Source: Catenovulum sp. 2E275 (GTDB lineage Bacteria; Pseudomonadota; Gammaproteobacteria; Enterobacterales; Alteromonadaceae). Taken from it: DNA of 64,000 nt. Location: contig NZ_JAOPFU010000010.1 in assembly GCF_025515275.1 (NCBI RefSeq), positions 37,617-101,616 of the forward strand, given 5' to 3'. The stretch's first letter is position 1; every line of letters begins with the position of its first letter. The notes below the pieces were generated by a model. It had not been told where the DNA came from and did not search any database. It saw nothing but the letters and a program-made list of their open reading frames with translations. Below are positions 45,662-54,999 of the stretch, piece by piece. The position numbers were made by a program, and so were the translations under genes.

Positions 45662-48496
45662 ATGAAACAATTTAAACCAAGTTTATTAATTTTAGCTCTA
45701 GCTACTACTGGCTTGCTTTCTTATCAATCTGTTGCAGCTGAAAGTGATGGTGCCAATAATACTGAAGTTGAAGAAGTCATTCAGGTTCGAGGTATTCGCG
45801 GAAGCTTAATGCGCGCGCAGGCTGTCAAAATGGATAGTACTTCCGTCGTTGAAGTTATTTCTGCAGAAGATATAGGTAAGCTACCAGACTCATCAATAGC
45901 AGAATCACTTGCTCGATTACCTGGTTTAGCGGGCGAAAGAAGAAACGGTCGTACCAGCGGGCTTTCGGTTCGTGGTTTTAAAGAAGATTATGTAGGTACG
46001 ACTTTAAATGGACGTGAAGTTTTAGGTATTGGTGATAACCGAGGTGTAGAATACGATTTATATCCTTCTGAAATTATGAGTGGGGTAACAGTTTATAAAT
46101 CACCGGATGCAACTTTAACTACTCAAGGTGTTGGTGGTACTGTCGATTTACAGACTGCCCGTCCATTAACTTCTGAATCTTATGTTGCTGTAAATTTAAA
46201 TTATGAAATGAATGGTAAAAAATCAGCAAATAGTGATTTTGATGATAAAGGCCATAGGTTAGCATTGAGTTTCTCAGATAAATTTGCTGATGATACTGTT
46301 GGTATTGCTTTATCAATTGCATCAACATCTTCTCCTAGTCAGGAAGATCAGTTTCGAGCATGGGGATATAATGATGCAGATCCGGATAAAATTGCTGCTG
46401 GTGTAAGTGTTCCTAGCGGAGAAAGTGTTAAGTTTTTTAATGGACAAGACTCTTATACTCGTTCAGCTGTATTAGAGCGTGATACTTTTGCTGGTGTTAT
46501 TCAGTGGGCTCCAACCGAAGATCTAACTATTTCGATTGACGCATTATATATTGACTTTTTAGAGGAAGAAGTTAAACGAGGTACAGAAGAGTTATTAGGT
46601 AATGACTATTTAATTACTGCTGTAGATGGCAATGTAGCTACTTCTGTTACATTTAATGATGGCTTTCATTCAGTTATTCGTAACGATGCTAGAGTGAAAG
46701 AAGCTAAATTGAAAGCATTAGCTGCAAATTTTGACTACCAACTAAATGCTGATTGGAATTTGAAGTTAGATTTAGCTCGTTCTGAAACAGATAAAACGTT
46801 AACTGATATTGAGAGTTATTCTGGTGTCGGGCGCTCGAATACAGCAAATAGACCAGAAACTATCCGTTCATACAATTTAACTTCTAAAGGAGCTAGCTTT
46901 GAAAGTGTTGCTGGATCTCCTGACCTAAGCAATTTTGATATTATCAAACTGGCGGGCCCACAAGGTTGGGGCGGCTCATTAGCTCCTTATGCTGATAGTG
47001 ATTTTTCAGACGATAATTATTCATATTTTGATGGACAAGATGGTTTTGTGAATGAGCCTGTATTTGATGAAGAGCTAACAACACTCCGCTTAGATGCTAC
47101 AGGTTATATTCAGTGGGGTATTTTCAACCAAATTACTTTTGGTGCTCATTACTCAGATCGTAGTAAAACTAAAGATAATGGTGGTTATTTCTTAACTGCG
47201 CCAAATTGGCCTACAGCTATAGCAATACCTGAAGAATACCGTGTTGGTGCTGCAGACTTAGATTTTATTGGTAATGTATCTGTTGTCGCTTACGATAGTA
47301 TTGGAATGTACAGCGATGGCTTTTATACCAAATATGATGCAGCGGAAACAGAGCCTGACCGTGAAGGTGATAGCTATACGATTGATGAAACTTTAATCAC
47401 CTTATTTACTAAATTAGATTTAGAGGCAGAACTAGGCGATATTTTTGTTAAAGGTAATCTTGGTGTGCAAGTGGTTGATACGGACCAAAGCAGCACAGGT
47501 AAAATTTCTTATATCGATCCTGAAAACCCAGGTTTTGTCAAACTAGAAGAAGTTAATGGTGGTGCTCAGTTTACCAAAGTACTCCCTAGCTTAACGTTAA
47601 ACTTTGAATTAACAGATGATATGGTTGTGAGAACTGCCCTATCGAAAACCTTAAGCCGTCCTCGGATGGATGATTTACGTCCTGGGAGTGGGAAAAAATT
47701 CAAGTTTAATGCTAATAATGTTCAAGAAACAACTAACCCTAAAAATGGTCCGTGGGAGTCTAAAACTGGTAACCCTACATTAAGGCCAATTGAAGCTAAT
47801 CAATTTGACTTAGCCTACGATTGGTACTTTGCTGAAGATGGCTTCTTGTCAGCTGCTTTTTTCTTTAAAGATATTACTAACTGGCATAAAAATGTTGAAG
47901 TCGTTGAAGATTTCACTGAGTACTATATTGAAGATTACCATTTTGTAATTGAAGATGGCGCACAAGTGAAGCCTACTTTATTTGATGGTATATCATCTAC
48001 TCGGGCTGACGGTTTAACGGGTTATGTCAGAGGGTATGAATTGCAAGCGACATTACCAATGAGAATGGTTGCAGATGTATTAGATGGTTTTGGGATGGTT
48101 GCTAGCGCTGCTTTTACTCAAGGTGGATTAAGTGATGGTTCTAACATTCCTGGGTTATCGGAAGAAAGCTACCAATTAACAGCTTATTATGAATTAGGTG
48201 GTTTTGAATTTAGAGTTTCTGGACGTAAACGTAGTGCATTTACAACTGAGACTTACGGCGGCAGCTTAGCTTTGACACCAACTGAGGATGCAGGTTCTGA
48301 ATTATGGGATGCCCAGATTAGTTATGATTTTGGTAAAGCAGGAGTGGAAAGCCTTGAGGGGTTAACTATCTCATTACAAGGCCAAAACTTAACTGACGAA
48401 GATACAGTTCAGTTTGCTAATGGAGATCCGCGCCAGATAACTCAATATCAAACTTTTGGTGCGAACTACCTATTAGGTCTGAATTATAAATTTTAA
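45662..48496 (+). CDS. TonB-dependent outer-membrane receptor, predicted rhamnogalacturonan oligosaccharide uptake
   Basis: A 944-residue receptor of the large carbohydrate-type TonB family. The start is ATG 45662, giving a clean signal peptide (LLILALATTGLLSYQSVAA); the frame is open upstream to 45542 but that part overlaps an operator. After an acidic TonB-box-like VEEVIQVRGIR comes the plug (SVVEVISAEDIGKLPDSSIAESLARLPG, the LSVRGFKEDY and GVGGTVDLQTARPL segments), then the 22-strand barrel ending in the aromatic LLGLNYKF. The gene context (PL4 lyase divergent, halogenase-like genes downstream) points to pectic oligosaccharides as cargo; this is inference. Confidence 0.88.
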   Translation: MKQFKPSLLILALATTGLLSYQSVAAESDGANNTEVEEVIQVRGIRGSLMRAQAVKMDSTSVVEVISAEDIGKLPDSSIAESLARLPGLAGERRNGRTSGLSVRGFKEDYVGTTLNGREVLGIGDNRGVEYDLYPSEIMSGVTVYKSPDATLTTQGVGGTVDLQTARPLTSESYVAVNLNYEMNGKKSANSDFDDKGHRLALSFSDKFADDTVGIALSIASTSSPSQEDQFRAWGYNDADPDKIAAGVSVPSGESVKFFNGQDSYTRSAVLERDTFAGVIQWAPTEDLTISIDALYIDFLEEEVKRGTEELLGNDYLITAVDGNVATSVTFNDGFHSVIRNDARVKEAKLKALAANFDYQLNADWNLKLDLARSETDKTLTDIESYSGVGRSNTANRPETIRSYNLTSKGASFESVAGSPDLSNFDIIKLAGPQGWGGSLAPYADSDFSDDNYSYFDGQDGFVNEPVFDEELTTLRLDATGYIQWGIFNQITFGAHYSDRSKTKDNGGYFLTAPNWPTAIAIPEEYRVGAADLDFIGNVSVVAYDSIGMYSDGFYTKYDAAETEPDREGDSYTIDETLITLFTKLDLEAELGDIFVKGNLGVQVVDTDQSSTGKISYIDPENPGFVKLEEVNGGAQFTKVLPSLTLNFELTDDMVVRTALSKTLSRPRMDDLRPGSGKKFKFNANNVQETTNPKNGPWESKTGNPTLRPIEANQFDLAYDWYFAEDGFLSAAFFFKDITNWHKNVEVVEDFTEYYIEDYHFVIEDGAQVKPTLFDGISSTRADGLTGYVRGYELQATLPMRMVADVLDGFGMVASAAFTQGGLSDGSNIPGLSEESYQLTAYYELGGFEFRVSGRKRSAFTTETYGGSLALTPTEDAGSELWDAQISYDFGKAGVESLEGLTISLQGQNLTDEDTVQFANGDPRQITQYQTFGANYLLGLNYKF

Positions 48497-48538
48497 TTTC
48501 TAAATTCAGTCAGAATTAATCAACTAGCGGTTAATAAT

Positions 48539-48576
48539 AAAACCCTGCTAAGCTTAAATGATTAGTAGGGTTTTTT
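48539..48576 (+). terminator. Intrinsic terminator after the TonB receptor
   Basis: AAAACCCTGCTAA pairs with TTAGTAGGGTTTT (one G-T pair) around a 10-nt loop, followed by a T-run. It should separate or attenuate expression of the halogenase-like genes. Confidence 0.75.
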
Positions 48577-48649
48577 ATTATTGATTTTCTTCAACTATTT
48601 TTCTGAAGGTTAGTCGCTATTAATAAAAAGACTATAACTGTGAGAGAAC

Positions 48650-50140
48650 ATGCAAACACAAGTACAAAAAATAGTGATCGTGGGTGGTGGCACTGCAGGT
48701 TGGATGACTGCGGCAATGTTGAAAAAAATACTCGCAAATGCTGTAAATATTGAGTTGGTTGAATCTGAAGCAATTGGGATTATTGGGGTTGGTGAGGCAA
48801 CGATTCCACCAATTCGCCTTTTTAATAATGTACTTGGAATTAACGAAGCTGAATTTATAAAAGCAACTAAAGCCAGTATCAAGCTTGCAATTAAATTTGA
48901 AAATTGGCGGACAGAAGGAGAAAGCTATTTTCATACTTTTGGTGCACCAGGAAAAAGTATGGCTTTTTGTCCATTTCATCATTTTTGGTTAAAAGAGCAG
49001 GCTATTAATAAAAAAGATATTTGGCAGTACGACTTAAATTATTTATGCGCTATTAATGGTCAATTCGATAAACTAAAAACTCAAAATCCTTTTTATGATA
49101 TCCCGTATGCTTATCATTTTGATGCCGCCTTATATGGACAATTTTTACGCTCTTATGCAGAAGCATGGGGAGTTAAAAGAACAGAAGGAATCATAGACAA
49201 TGTGATTCAAAACTCTGAATCAGGCTATATTGAAAGTGTTCAACTTCAATCTGGAGATATAATCTCAGGCGATCTTTTTATCGATTGCTCTGGTGCAAAA
49301 GGCTTACTAATTCATCAAACTTTAAATACTGGTTATGAAGACTGGAGTCATTGGTTACCCTGTGACCGTGCTGTTGCTGTAGCTTCAGAACGTTTTTCAA
49401 AAAGTGCTTTATATACTCGTTCAATTGCTCATTATGCTGGTTGGCAATGGCAAATTCCCTTACAGCATAGGAATGGTAATGGTTTGGTTTACTCGAGTCG
49501 GCATATTAGTGATGAACAAGCTGTTGATTTATTATTAAATAACTTGGGGTCTGATTCTTTATCCGAGCCTAAGCTTGTCAAGTTCCGGACTGGACGGACT
49601 CGTAAACAGTGGAATCGAAATGTGATTGCAATTGGCCTATCTAGTGGCTTTTTAGAGCCTCTGGAATCGACCAGTATTTACCTAATTCAATCAGCTATTG
49701 TTAGGTTATTAAACTTATTTCCTAATCAGGGGATCGATAACCGACAGAGAAATGAATATAACCAGCAATCTGAAATAGAATATAGCCATATTAGAGACTT
49801 TATTATTTTGCACTATATTCAGAACGAGCGTAATAACAATAAATTTTGGCATGAAATGCAGCAAGTCGAGCTCCCTGAACGTTTACAACATAAAATGGAG
49901 CTATTTAAAAAACAAGGTGTATTAGTTCAAGAACAATATGACATTTTCCTAGATTCATCTTGGCTTCAAGTGATGGTAGGGCAGGGGATAACTCCCCAAA
50001 GTTATCATCCACTTGCTAATAACATCAAACAACAAGAGTTATCTTCGATGTTAGAAAATATAAGATTAAGTAAGCTAAAGCCACTTGAGCAGATGCCAAG
50101 CCATGATAATTTTTTAAATACATTAATGCAGTCAATATGA
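48650..50140 (+). CDS. Flavin-dependent tryptophan halogenase-family protein, first of a pair
   Basis: A 496-residue member of the tryptophan halogenase family. The FAD motif is VIVGGGTAGWMTAAML; the family WxWxIP motif appears as GWQWQIPLQHRNGNG. The lysine that in PrnA (Lys79) carries the halogenating species is present (Lys78 in KASIKLAIKF), as is the active-site Glu (Glu339 in EPLESTS). Homologues often sit beside TonB receptors in marine and xanthomonad genomes without proven halogenation. The start lies 154 bp after the receptor, behind a terminator; a GAGAGAA-type SD precedes it. The 3' end overlaps the next gene by 4 bases. Confidence 0.85.
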   Translation: MQTQVQKIVIVGGGTAGWMTAAMLKKILANAVNIELVESEAIGIIGVGEATIPPIRLFNNVLGINEAEFIKATKASIKLAIKFENWRTEGESYFHTFGAPGKSMAFCPFHHFWLKEQAINKKDIWQYDLNYLCAINGQFDKLKTQNPFYDIPYAYHFDAALYGQFLRSYAEAWGVKRTEGIIDNVIQNSESGYIESVQLQSGDIISGDLFIDCSGAKGLLIHQTLNTGYEDWSHWLPCDRAVAVASERFSKSALYTRSIAHYAGWQWQIPLQHRNGNGLVYSSRHISDEQAVDLLLNNLGSDSLSEPKLVKFRTGRTRKQWNRNVIAIGLSSGFLEPLESTSIYLIQSAIVRLLNLFPNQGIDNRQRNEYNQQSEIEYSHIRDFIILHYIQNERNNNKFWHEMQQVELPERLQHKMELFKKQGVLVQEQYDIFLDSSWLQVMVGQGITPQSYHPLANNIKQQELSSMLENIRLSKLKPLEQMPSHDNFLNTLMQSI

Positions 50141-51612
50141 TAGATAATTTAAATAAAAAAAAATTAGTGATCTTAGGCGGTGGAACTGCTGGTTGGATGG
50201 CTGCAAATTTATTTTCAAAACACTTATCGGAACATTTTCAAATTATATTGATTGAATCTCCTGAAATTGGAATTGTTGGGGTTGGTGAAGGCTCAACTCC
50301 TAGTCTAAAACGTTTTTTTGAAAATTTAGAAATTGAAGAAGCTGACTGGATGCCTAAATGTAATGCCACCTATAAACTGAATATTCGCTTCTCAGGGTGG
50401 AGTCCACAATCCGGCATAACTGAATACAGCCACCCCTTTATGAGCCAGGTTGATCTATTTACAAAAAAAGCTTTTTATACGAATTGCTTAACTCGCAGGC
50501 TAGGGTTAAATGTTCATACCAACCCAGAGGATTTTTTTCTAAATGGTATACTTGCAAAACAAAAGAAGTCACCTATCGCCGGTATAAACTTTCCTTTTAC
50601 AGTCGAATACGGCTACCATTTTGATTCTCAGCTACTTGGAAACTATTTAGCTGAGTATGCAAAAACTCAAGGAGTAAAACACTATCAACAAAAAGTCGTT
50701 GATGTGGTTCAGTCTCCTAATGGCAACATAACAAAACTAATACTAGATTCTGGCCTGCATCTAGAAGCAGATTTTTTTATTGATTGCTCAGGCTTTGCTA
50801 GCGTCTTAATGCAAAAAACATTAAATGTGCCTTTTAAGTCATTTAACGATAATTTATTTAATGATTCAGCTGTGGTTATGCCTAGTCAGATCACAGATAA
50901 AGTGCCAGTTGAAACTTTATCAACTGCATTATCTAACGGTTGGGCTTGGAAAATTCCATTAACCAATAGGTATGGTAATGGCTATGTTTATAGTTCAAGT
51001 TTTCTCTCTAAAGATAAAGCCGAACTTGAACTTATAAAGTTAGTAGGCTCAAGTGGTGATAAGCAGAAAATCCGACATTTAAAAATGAAAGTGGGCCAGT
51101 TGAAAAAACATTGGCAAAATAATTGCCTTGCCTTAGGGTTATCACAAGGCTTTATTGAACCGCTGGAAGCTACTGCTTTACATTTAGTTCAAGTTTCTAT
51201 CGAGCTTTTCATTCAATATTTTAAAGATGGTGGGTTTTCTAATGAATTTCAGACAAGCTATAATGAAAAAATATCAGAACGTTTTGAGCGAGTTAGGGAT
51301 TATATAGTTGCTCATTATAAGTTAAATACACGTAGCGATAGTCATTATTGGCAGGCTAATCGAGAAAATTTACATTTATCTGATTCTCTAAGGCATATTT
51401 TGGATGTATGGTATCGACGTGGCAATTTAGAGTTAGAAATAGAAAGACAAAAACTAGAAACCCATTTTAATGCTGCTTCTTGGCATTGTTTACTCAGTGG
51501 ATATGGTGTTTACCCTAAGCTTGCTCCTAACCAGCCAGGTAAGGGCGATTTATATTTGGATGAGAATATCCAAAGTTTTCTGACTAGATGTGCAATGAAC
51601 TTTAAAATTTAA
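50137..51612 (+). CDS. Flavin-dependent tryptophan halogenase-family protein, second of a pair
   Basis: A 491-residue paralogue of the preceding gene, coupled to it by an ATGA overlap. It has VILGGGTAGWMAANLF (FAD), GWAWKIPLTNRYGNG (WxWxIP motif), Lys80 in NATYKLNIRF and Glu344 in EPLEATA, so both key halogenase residues are kept. The two proteins are clearly diverged (for example the segment after residue 90 differs), suggesting distinct roles or a heteromeric enzyme. No separate flavin reductase is visible nearby. Substrate unknown. Confidence 0.85.
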   Translation: MIDNLNKKKLVILGGGTAGWMAANLFSKHLSEHFQIILIESPEIGIVGVGEGSTPSLKRFFENLEIEEADWMPKCNATYKLNIRFSGWSPQSGITEYSHPFMSQVDLFTKKAFYTNCLTRRLGLNVHTNPEDFFLNGILAKQKKSPIAGINFPFTVEYGYHFDSQLLGNYLAEYAKTQGVKHYQQKVVDVVQSPNGNITKLILDSGLHLEADFFIDCSGFASVLMQKTLNVPFKSFNDNLFNDSAVVMPSQITDKVPVETLSTALSNGWAWKIPLTNRYGNGYVYSSSFLSKDKAELELIKLVGSSGDKQKIRHLKMKVGQLKKHWQNNCLALGLSQGFIEPLEATALHLVQVSIELFIQYFKDGGFSNEFQTSYNEKISERFERVRDYIVAHYKLNTRSDSHYWQANRENLHLSDSLRHILDVWYRRGNLELEIERQKLETHFNAASWHCLLSGYGVYPKLAPNQPGKGDLYLDENIQSFLTRCAMNFKI

Positions 51613-51677
51613 CAAGTATCGATACATTTGTTTTATTAAAAGGTTAGAATACACCAAATTTCATCCGAGAATTTATC

Positions 51678-52061
51678 ATGTCACAACTAGAATCCAGTAT
51701 TCAAATCGAGCTTGGCTTTTATCGCGAAGTAGCAGCTCAGCGCCAAATTTTTACGATTGCTGATGAGCAAGGTATCCCAACACCAAAAGGGGCTGAAGAT
51801 GAGCAAGTTATGCCATTTTGGTCAAGTGAAGACAAAGCATTAAGCTTTATTAACCAAAATAGTGGTTATCAGGCATTTAAACCTTTGGCTATTGAGTGGG
51901 ATACTTTTAGCGATAAGTGGGTTGCAGGCATTGCCAACGATGATTTATTAGTTGGTTTAAACTGGCAACAAGCAGATGCTGAAAACTGTGTAACAGAAAT
52001 AGAACTGTTATTAAAAGGCGTGATTGAGTGTTTAAAAGCACAGCCAATTAAATCCAAATAA
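51678..52061 (+). CDS. DUF2750 protein
   Basis: A 127-residue cytoplasmic protein matching DUF2750: FYREVAAQRQIFTIADEQGIPTP near the start, MPFWSSEDKALSFI in the middle, and WVAGIANDDLLVGLNW near the end. The family is uncharacterised, often found in gammaproteobacteria as an isolated gene. No signal peptide or membrane segment. It converges on tusA with a 12-bp gap. Confidence 0.82.
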   Translation: MSQLESSIQIELGFYREVAAQRQIFTIADEQGIPTPKGAEDEQVMPFWSSEDKALSFINQNSGYQAFKPLAIEWDTFSDKWVAGIANDDLLVGLNWQQADAENCVTEIELLLKGVIECLKAQPIKSK

Positions 52062-52073
52062 ATTTGTGGAAAT

Positions 52074-52322
52074 TTATTCCACAAGGCCTTTTTTAATCAG
52101 ATATTGGTAGGGTTTATTGTCGGTTTGCATTGCAATTAACCCATGATCCATAAAGCGGCAAAAGCTAGGAATATCTCTGGTGGTTGACGGGTCATCTGCG
52201 GTAACCAATAACGTTTCACCTGTTGGCATTTTGCGGATAGCTTGCCTGACCATCATAACAGGCTCTGGACATAATAGACCGAGAGCATTTAATTGATGAT
52301 CTGCTTTTTCAAATGGATTCAT
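52074..52322 (-). CDS. tusA: Sulfur carrier protein TusA
   Basis: An 82-residue sulfurtransferase that takes sulfur from IscS and passes it on for 2-thiouridine in tRNA. The active cysteine is in [20 protein letters not shown]. The ending PYQYLIKKG is typical. The start is ATG 52322 with AGG at SD distance; ATG 52328 in the same frame is too close to that SD. Confidence 0.93.
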   Translation of the reverse strand: MNPFEKADHQLNALGLLCPEPVMMVRQAIRKMPTGETLLVTADDPSTTRDIPSFCRFMDHGLIAMQTDNKPYQYLIKKGLVE

Positions 52323-52405
52323 ACACATAACCTGACAACTTAAATCGGATGTTAAGTCTAATCAGTCTGTTAGATTAATCCAAGCGTATTTTGTTAATAA
52401 ATCAC

Positions 52406-53635
52406 ATGAAAAAACTATTGGTTATCGGCTATGTATGGCCTGAACCTAACTCTTCGGCTGCTGGCCGCTACATGCTTAATTTACTCAACTTTTTTTTAGC
52501 GCTGGATTATCAAATTCATTTTGCCAGCCCGGCTGCTGAAAGCGAACATAGGTTTGAATTTGAGCAATTAGGTATTCAAAAAGTTGAAATTAAACTCAAC
52601 TCAAGCTGTTTTGATCAATACATTTGTGAGTTACAACCGAATGTTGTTTTGTTCGACCGCTTTATGATGGAAGAACAATTTGGCTGGCGGGTAGCAAAAT
52701 ATTGCCCAAATGCTTTACGTTTATTGGATTTAGAAGATCTACAAAGTTTACGTAAAGCCCGCCAGCAAGCTTTAAAGCAAGCGCGAACAGTGGTGTTTGA
52801 TGATTTTCAGTCTGATATTGGATTAAGAGAAATTGCAGCTATTTGGCGCTGCGATATGGCTTTTGTGATTTCAAAATATGAAATGACCTTATTACAAACA
52901 CAGTTTAACTTACCGGCTAATAAATTATTTTATTTACCTTTTACAATTGACTCTACACCAGTCATTGAAGATTTATTAGCTTATACCAACAAACACCATT
53001 TTATTTGTATTGGTAATTTTAGGCATGAGCCAAATTGGGATGCCGTATTATATCTAAAAGAGAAAATATGGCCGTTAATTCGTAAAGAGTTAAAGCAAGC
53101 TGAGCTGCATATTTATGGCGCTTATCCACCCAAAAAAGCCACACAATTGAATAATCCAAAACAAGGTTTTTTAGTTAAAGGCTGGGCTAAAGATGCAATG
53201 CAAGTCATGCAAAATGCTAAAGTCTGTTTAGCGCCATTGAGATTTGGTGCGGGTTTAAAAGGAAAACTATTTGAAGCCATGTTGGCCGGCACACCTAGCA
53301 TTACAACACCAATTGGTGCCGAGGCAATGAGTGGTGATTTTAATTGGCCGGGTAAAGTGGAAGATTCGGCTGAAAAACTGGCTCAGGCAGCAATCGACGT
53401 TTATGAAGATGAAGCCAACTTTAAACAATATCAGCAGTTAGGGTTGGATATTTTAAACCGTGAGTATTTAACTCAGCCATTTTTTGAAAGTTTTAAGATA
53501 AAACTAAATGAGTTAGCACAAAATTTAGCACATCATAGAGCCGACAATTTTACCGGCGCTATGCTTATGCACCATACAATGAAAAGCACTCAATATATGG
53601 CGCAGTGGATAGAAGCTAAAAATAAGCTTATTTAA
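52406..53635 (+). CDS. Glycosyltransferase of GT4 type, acceptor unknown
   Basis: A 409-residue GT-B glycosyltransferase. The N-terminal domain starts with KKLLVIGYVWPEPNSSAAGRY; the C-terminal donor-binding domain has FICIGNFRHEPNWDAVLYLKE and the retaining-type GLKGKLFEAMLAGTPSITTPIGAE block, with Glu in the EX7E-like region. No membrane segment. It is not inside a polysaccharide cluster; neighbours are tusA (divergent) and panC (convergent, stops overlap by 8 bases). The in-frame TTG at 52391 is less likely than ATG 52406. Donor and acceptor are not predictable. Confidence 0.75.
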   Translation: MKKLLVIGYVWPEPNSSAAGRYMLNLLNFFLALDYQIHFASPAAESEHRFEFEQLGIQKVEIKLNSSCFDQYICELQPNVVLFDRFMMEEQFGWRVAKYCPNALRLLDLEDLQSLRKARQQALKQARTVVFDDFQSDIGLREIAAIWRCDMAFVISKYEMTLLQTQFNLPANKLFYLPFTIDSTPVIEDLLAYTNKHHFICIGNFRHEPNWDAVLYLKEKIWPLIRKELKQAELHIYGAYPPKKATQLNNPKQGFLVKGWAKDAMQVMQNAKVCLAPLRFGAGLKGKLFEAMLAGTPSITTPIGAEAMSGDFNWPGKVEDSAEKLAQAAIDVYEDEANFKQYQQLGLDILNREYLTQPFFESFKIKLNELAQNLAHHRADNFTGAMLMHHTMKSTQYMAQWIEAKNKLI

Positions 53636-54479
53636 GTTTTACCTGTATATTATCAATTAACCTAGTTGAGCCTAAAAAGGCGGCAATTAAAATCACGATT
53701 GAGTTGGTATTTTTATCAGCAGGTTGTAACGTTTTGCTGTCTAAAATCCAAACATAATCGGTTGTTAAACCGGCTTGATAAATGTTTTGTTTGGTTTTTA
53801 CAATTAACTGAGCGAAGTTTTTATCGCCTTGTTCCAATTGATTTTTTAACTGGGTTAAATTTTGATAAATAACTGCGGCTTGCTGCTTTTCTGCTTCGCT
53901 TAAATAACCATTTCTGCTTGATTTAGCTAAACCGGATGTTTCTCTGACTGTTGGTACACCAATAATTTTGATTGGTATGGATAAGTCTTCAACCATGGTT
54001 TTGATTAACGCGAGTTGTTGAAAATCTTTTTCGCCAAAGCAAGCAATGTCAGGCTGAACCAAATTAAATAATTTATTAACTATGGTTGTGACACCTCTAA
54101 AGTGTCCGGGGCGGGAGTCTCCACAATATAGCTCTGATAAATGTGGTACTTCAACCCATGTTTGGTTATCTAGCCCTTTTGGGTAAATAATCTGAGGTGT
54201 TGGGGTAAATAATAAATCCACTTGCGCAGCTATTAAGGCTTGGCTGTCGGCTTCGAGTGTTCTGGGATATTTATCTAAATCTTCGTTTTTGCCAAATTGC
54301 ATCGGATTAACAAAAATACTGACGACAATTTTATCAGCATGTTTTTTAGCTTCTTCTACCAAACTTAAATGGCCCTGGTGAAGATTGCCCATTGTGGGAA
54401 CAAAGCCTATGGTATAGCCCTGTTTTTTCCAGTCAGAAATTTGTTGTCTTAAAACTGAGATTTGCTCGATTGTTTGCAT
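53628..54479 (-). CDS. panC: Pantothenate synthetase PanC
   Basis: A 283-residue ATP-dependent ligase joining pantoate and beta-alanine. Signatures: the HIGH-like VPTMGNLHQGHLSLV, VSIFVNPMQFGKNEDLDKYPRT, GHFRGVTTIVNKLFNLVQPD, CFGEKDFQQL and SSRNGYLSEAE (KMSKS-equivalent). It normally follows panB, but here it follows folK directly with only 22 bases between, so panB is absent from the operon. Confidence 0.95.
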   Translation of the reverse strand: MQTIEQISVLRQQISDWKKQGYTIGFVPTMGNLHQGHLSLVEEAKKHADKIVVSIFVNPMQFGKNEDLDKYPRTLEADSQALIAAQVDLLFTPTPQIIYPKGLDNQTWVEVPHLSELYCGDSRPGHFRGVTTIVNKLFNLVQPDIACFGEKDFQQLALIKTMVEDLSIPIKIIGVPTVRETSGLAKSSRNGYLSEAEKQQAAVIYQNLTQLKNQLEQGDKNFAQLIVKTKQNIYQAGLTTDYVWILDSKTLQPADKNTNSIVILIAAFLGSTRLIDNIQVKLK

Positions 54480-54501
54480 TTTGGATCTTAACGTAATTAA
54501 C

Positions 54502-54999
54502 TTAAAAAGCAGTTGCAGGTTTAATAACAGTTAAACCGTTTTTAGGCACTTTCGCCAGTAAGGTTTGCAAAGTTGTGCCACAGGGTAAGATTAACTCTGG
54601 GTTTAACTCAGCTAATGGATAGAGTACAAACTCGCGGGTTTTCATGCCGTAATGTGGCACAGTTAAGCGCTCTGTATTTAAAGTTTGTTCACCAAATAAA
54701 ATGATATCTAAATCTAATGTTCTTGGCCCCCAGCGTTCATCTTTACGCTCTCGGCCATGTTCTAACTCTATTTTTTGCAGTGAATCTAATAGTTCAATCG
54801 CGCCAGCATGGCAGTTTAGCTGGATAACTGCGTTAACATAATCAGGCTGATCTTGCGGCCCCATAGGTTTGCTGGCATAAAGCGAAGATACTTTAATATC
54901 AGCCACAAAGTTAAGTGATTTTATTGCTGCAACTGCATTAAGGATTTGGTTTAGCGGATCAGCTAAATTACTGCCCAAGCCTATATAACAAGTGATCAT
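54502..54999 (-). CDS. folK: 7,8-dihydro-6-hydroxymethylpterin pyrophosphokinase FolK
   Basis: A 165-residue folate-pathway kinase. It begins with YIGLGSNLADPLNQI, has SLYASKPMGPQDQPDYVNAV, and the catalytic ERWGPRTLDLDIILFG with the two magnesium aspartates, then LTVPHYGMKTREFVLYPLAEL. It overlaps the pcnB stop by 4 bases, the usual pcnB-folK coupling. Confidence 0.95.
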   Translation of the reverse strand: MITCYIGLGSNLADPLNQILNAVAAIKSLNFVADIKVSSLYASKPMGPQDQPDYVNAVIQLNCHAGAIELLDSLQKIELEHGRERKDERWGPRTLDLDIILFGEQTLNTERLTVPHYGMKTREFVLYPLAELNPELILPCGTTLQTLLAKVPKNGLTVIKPATAF

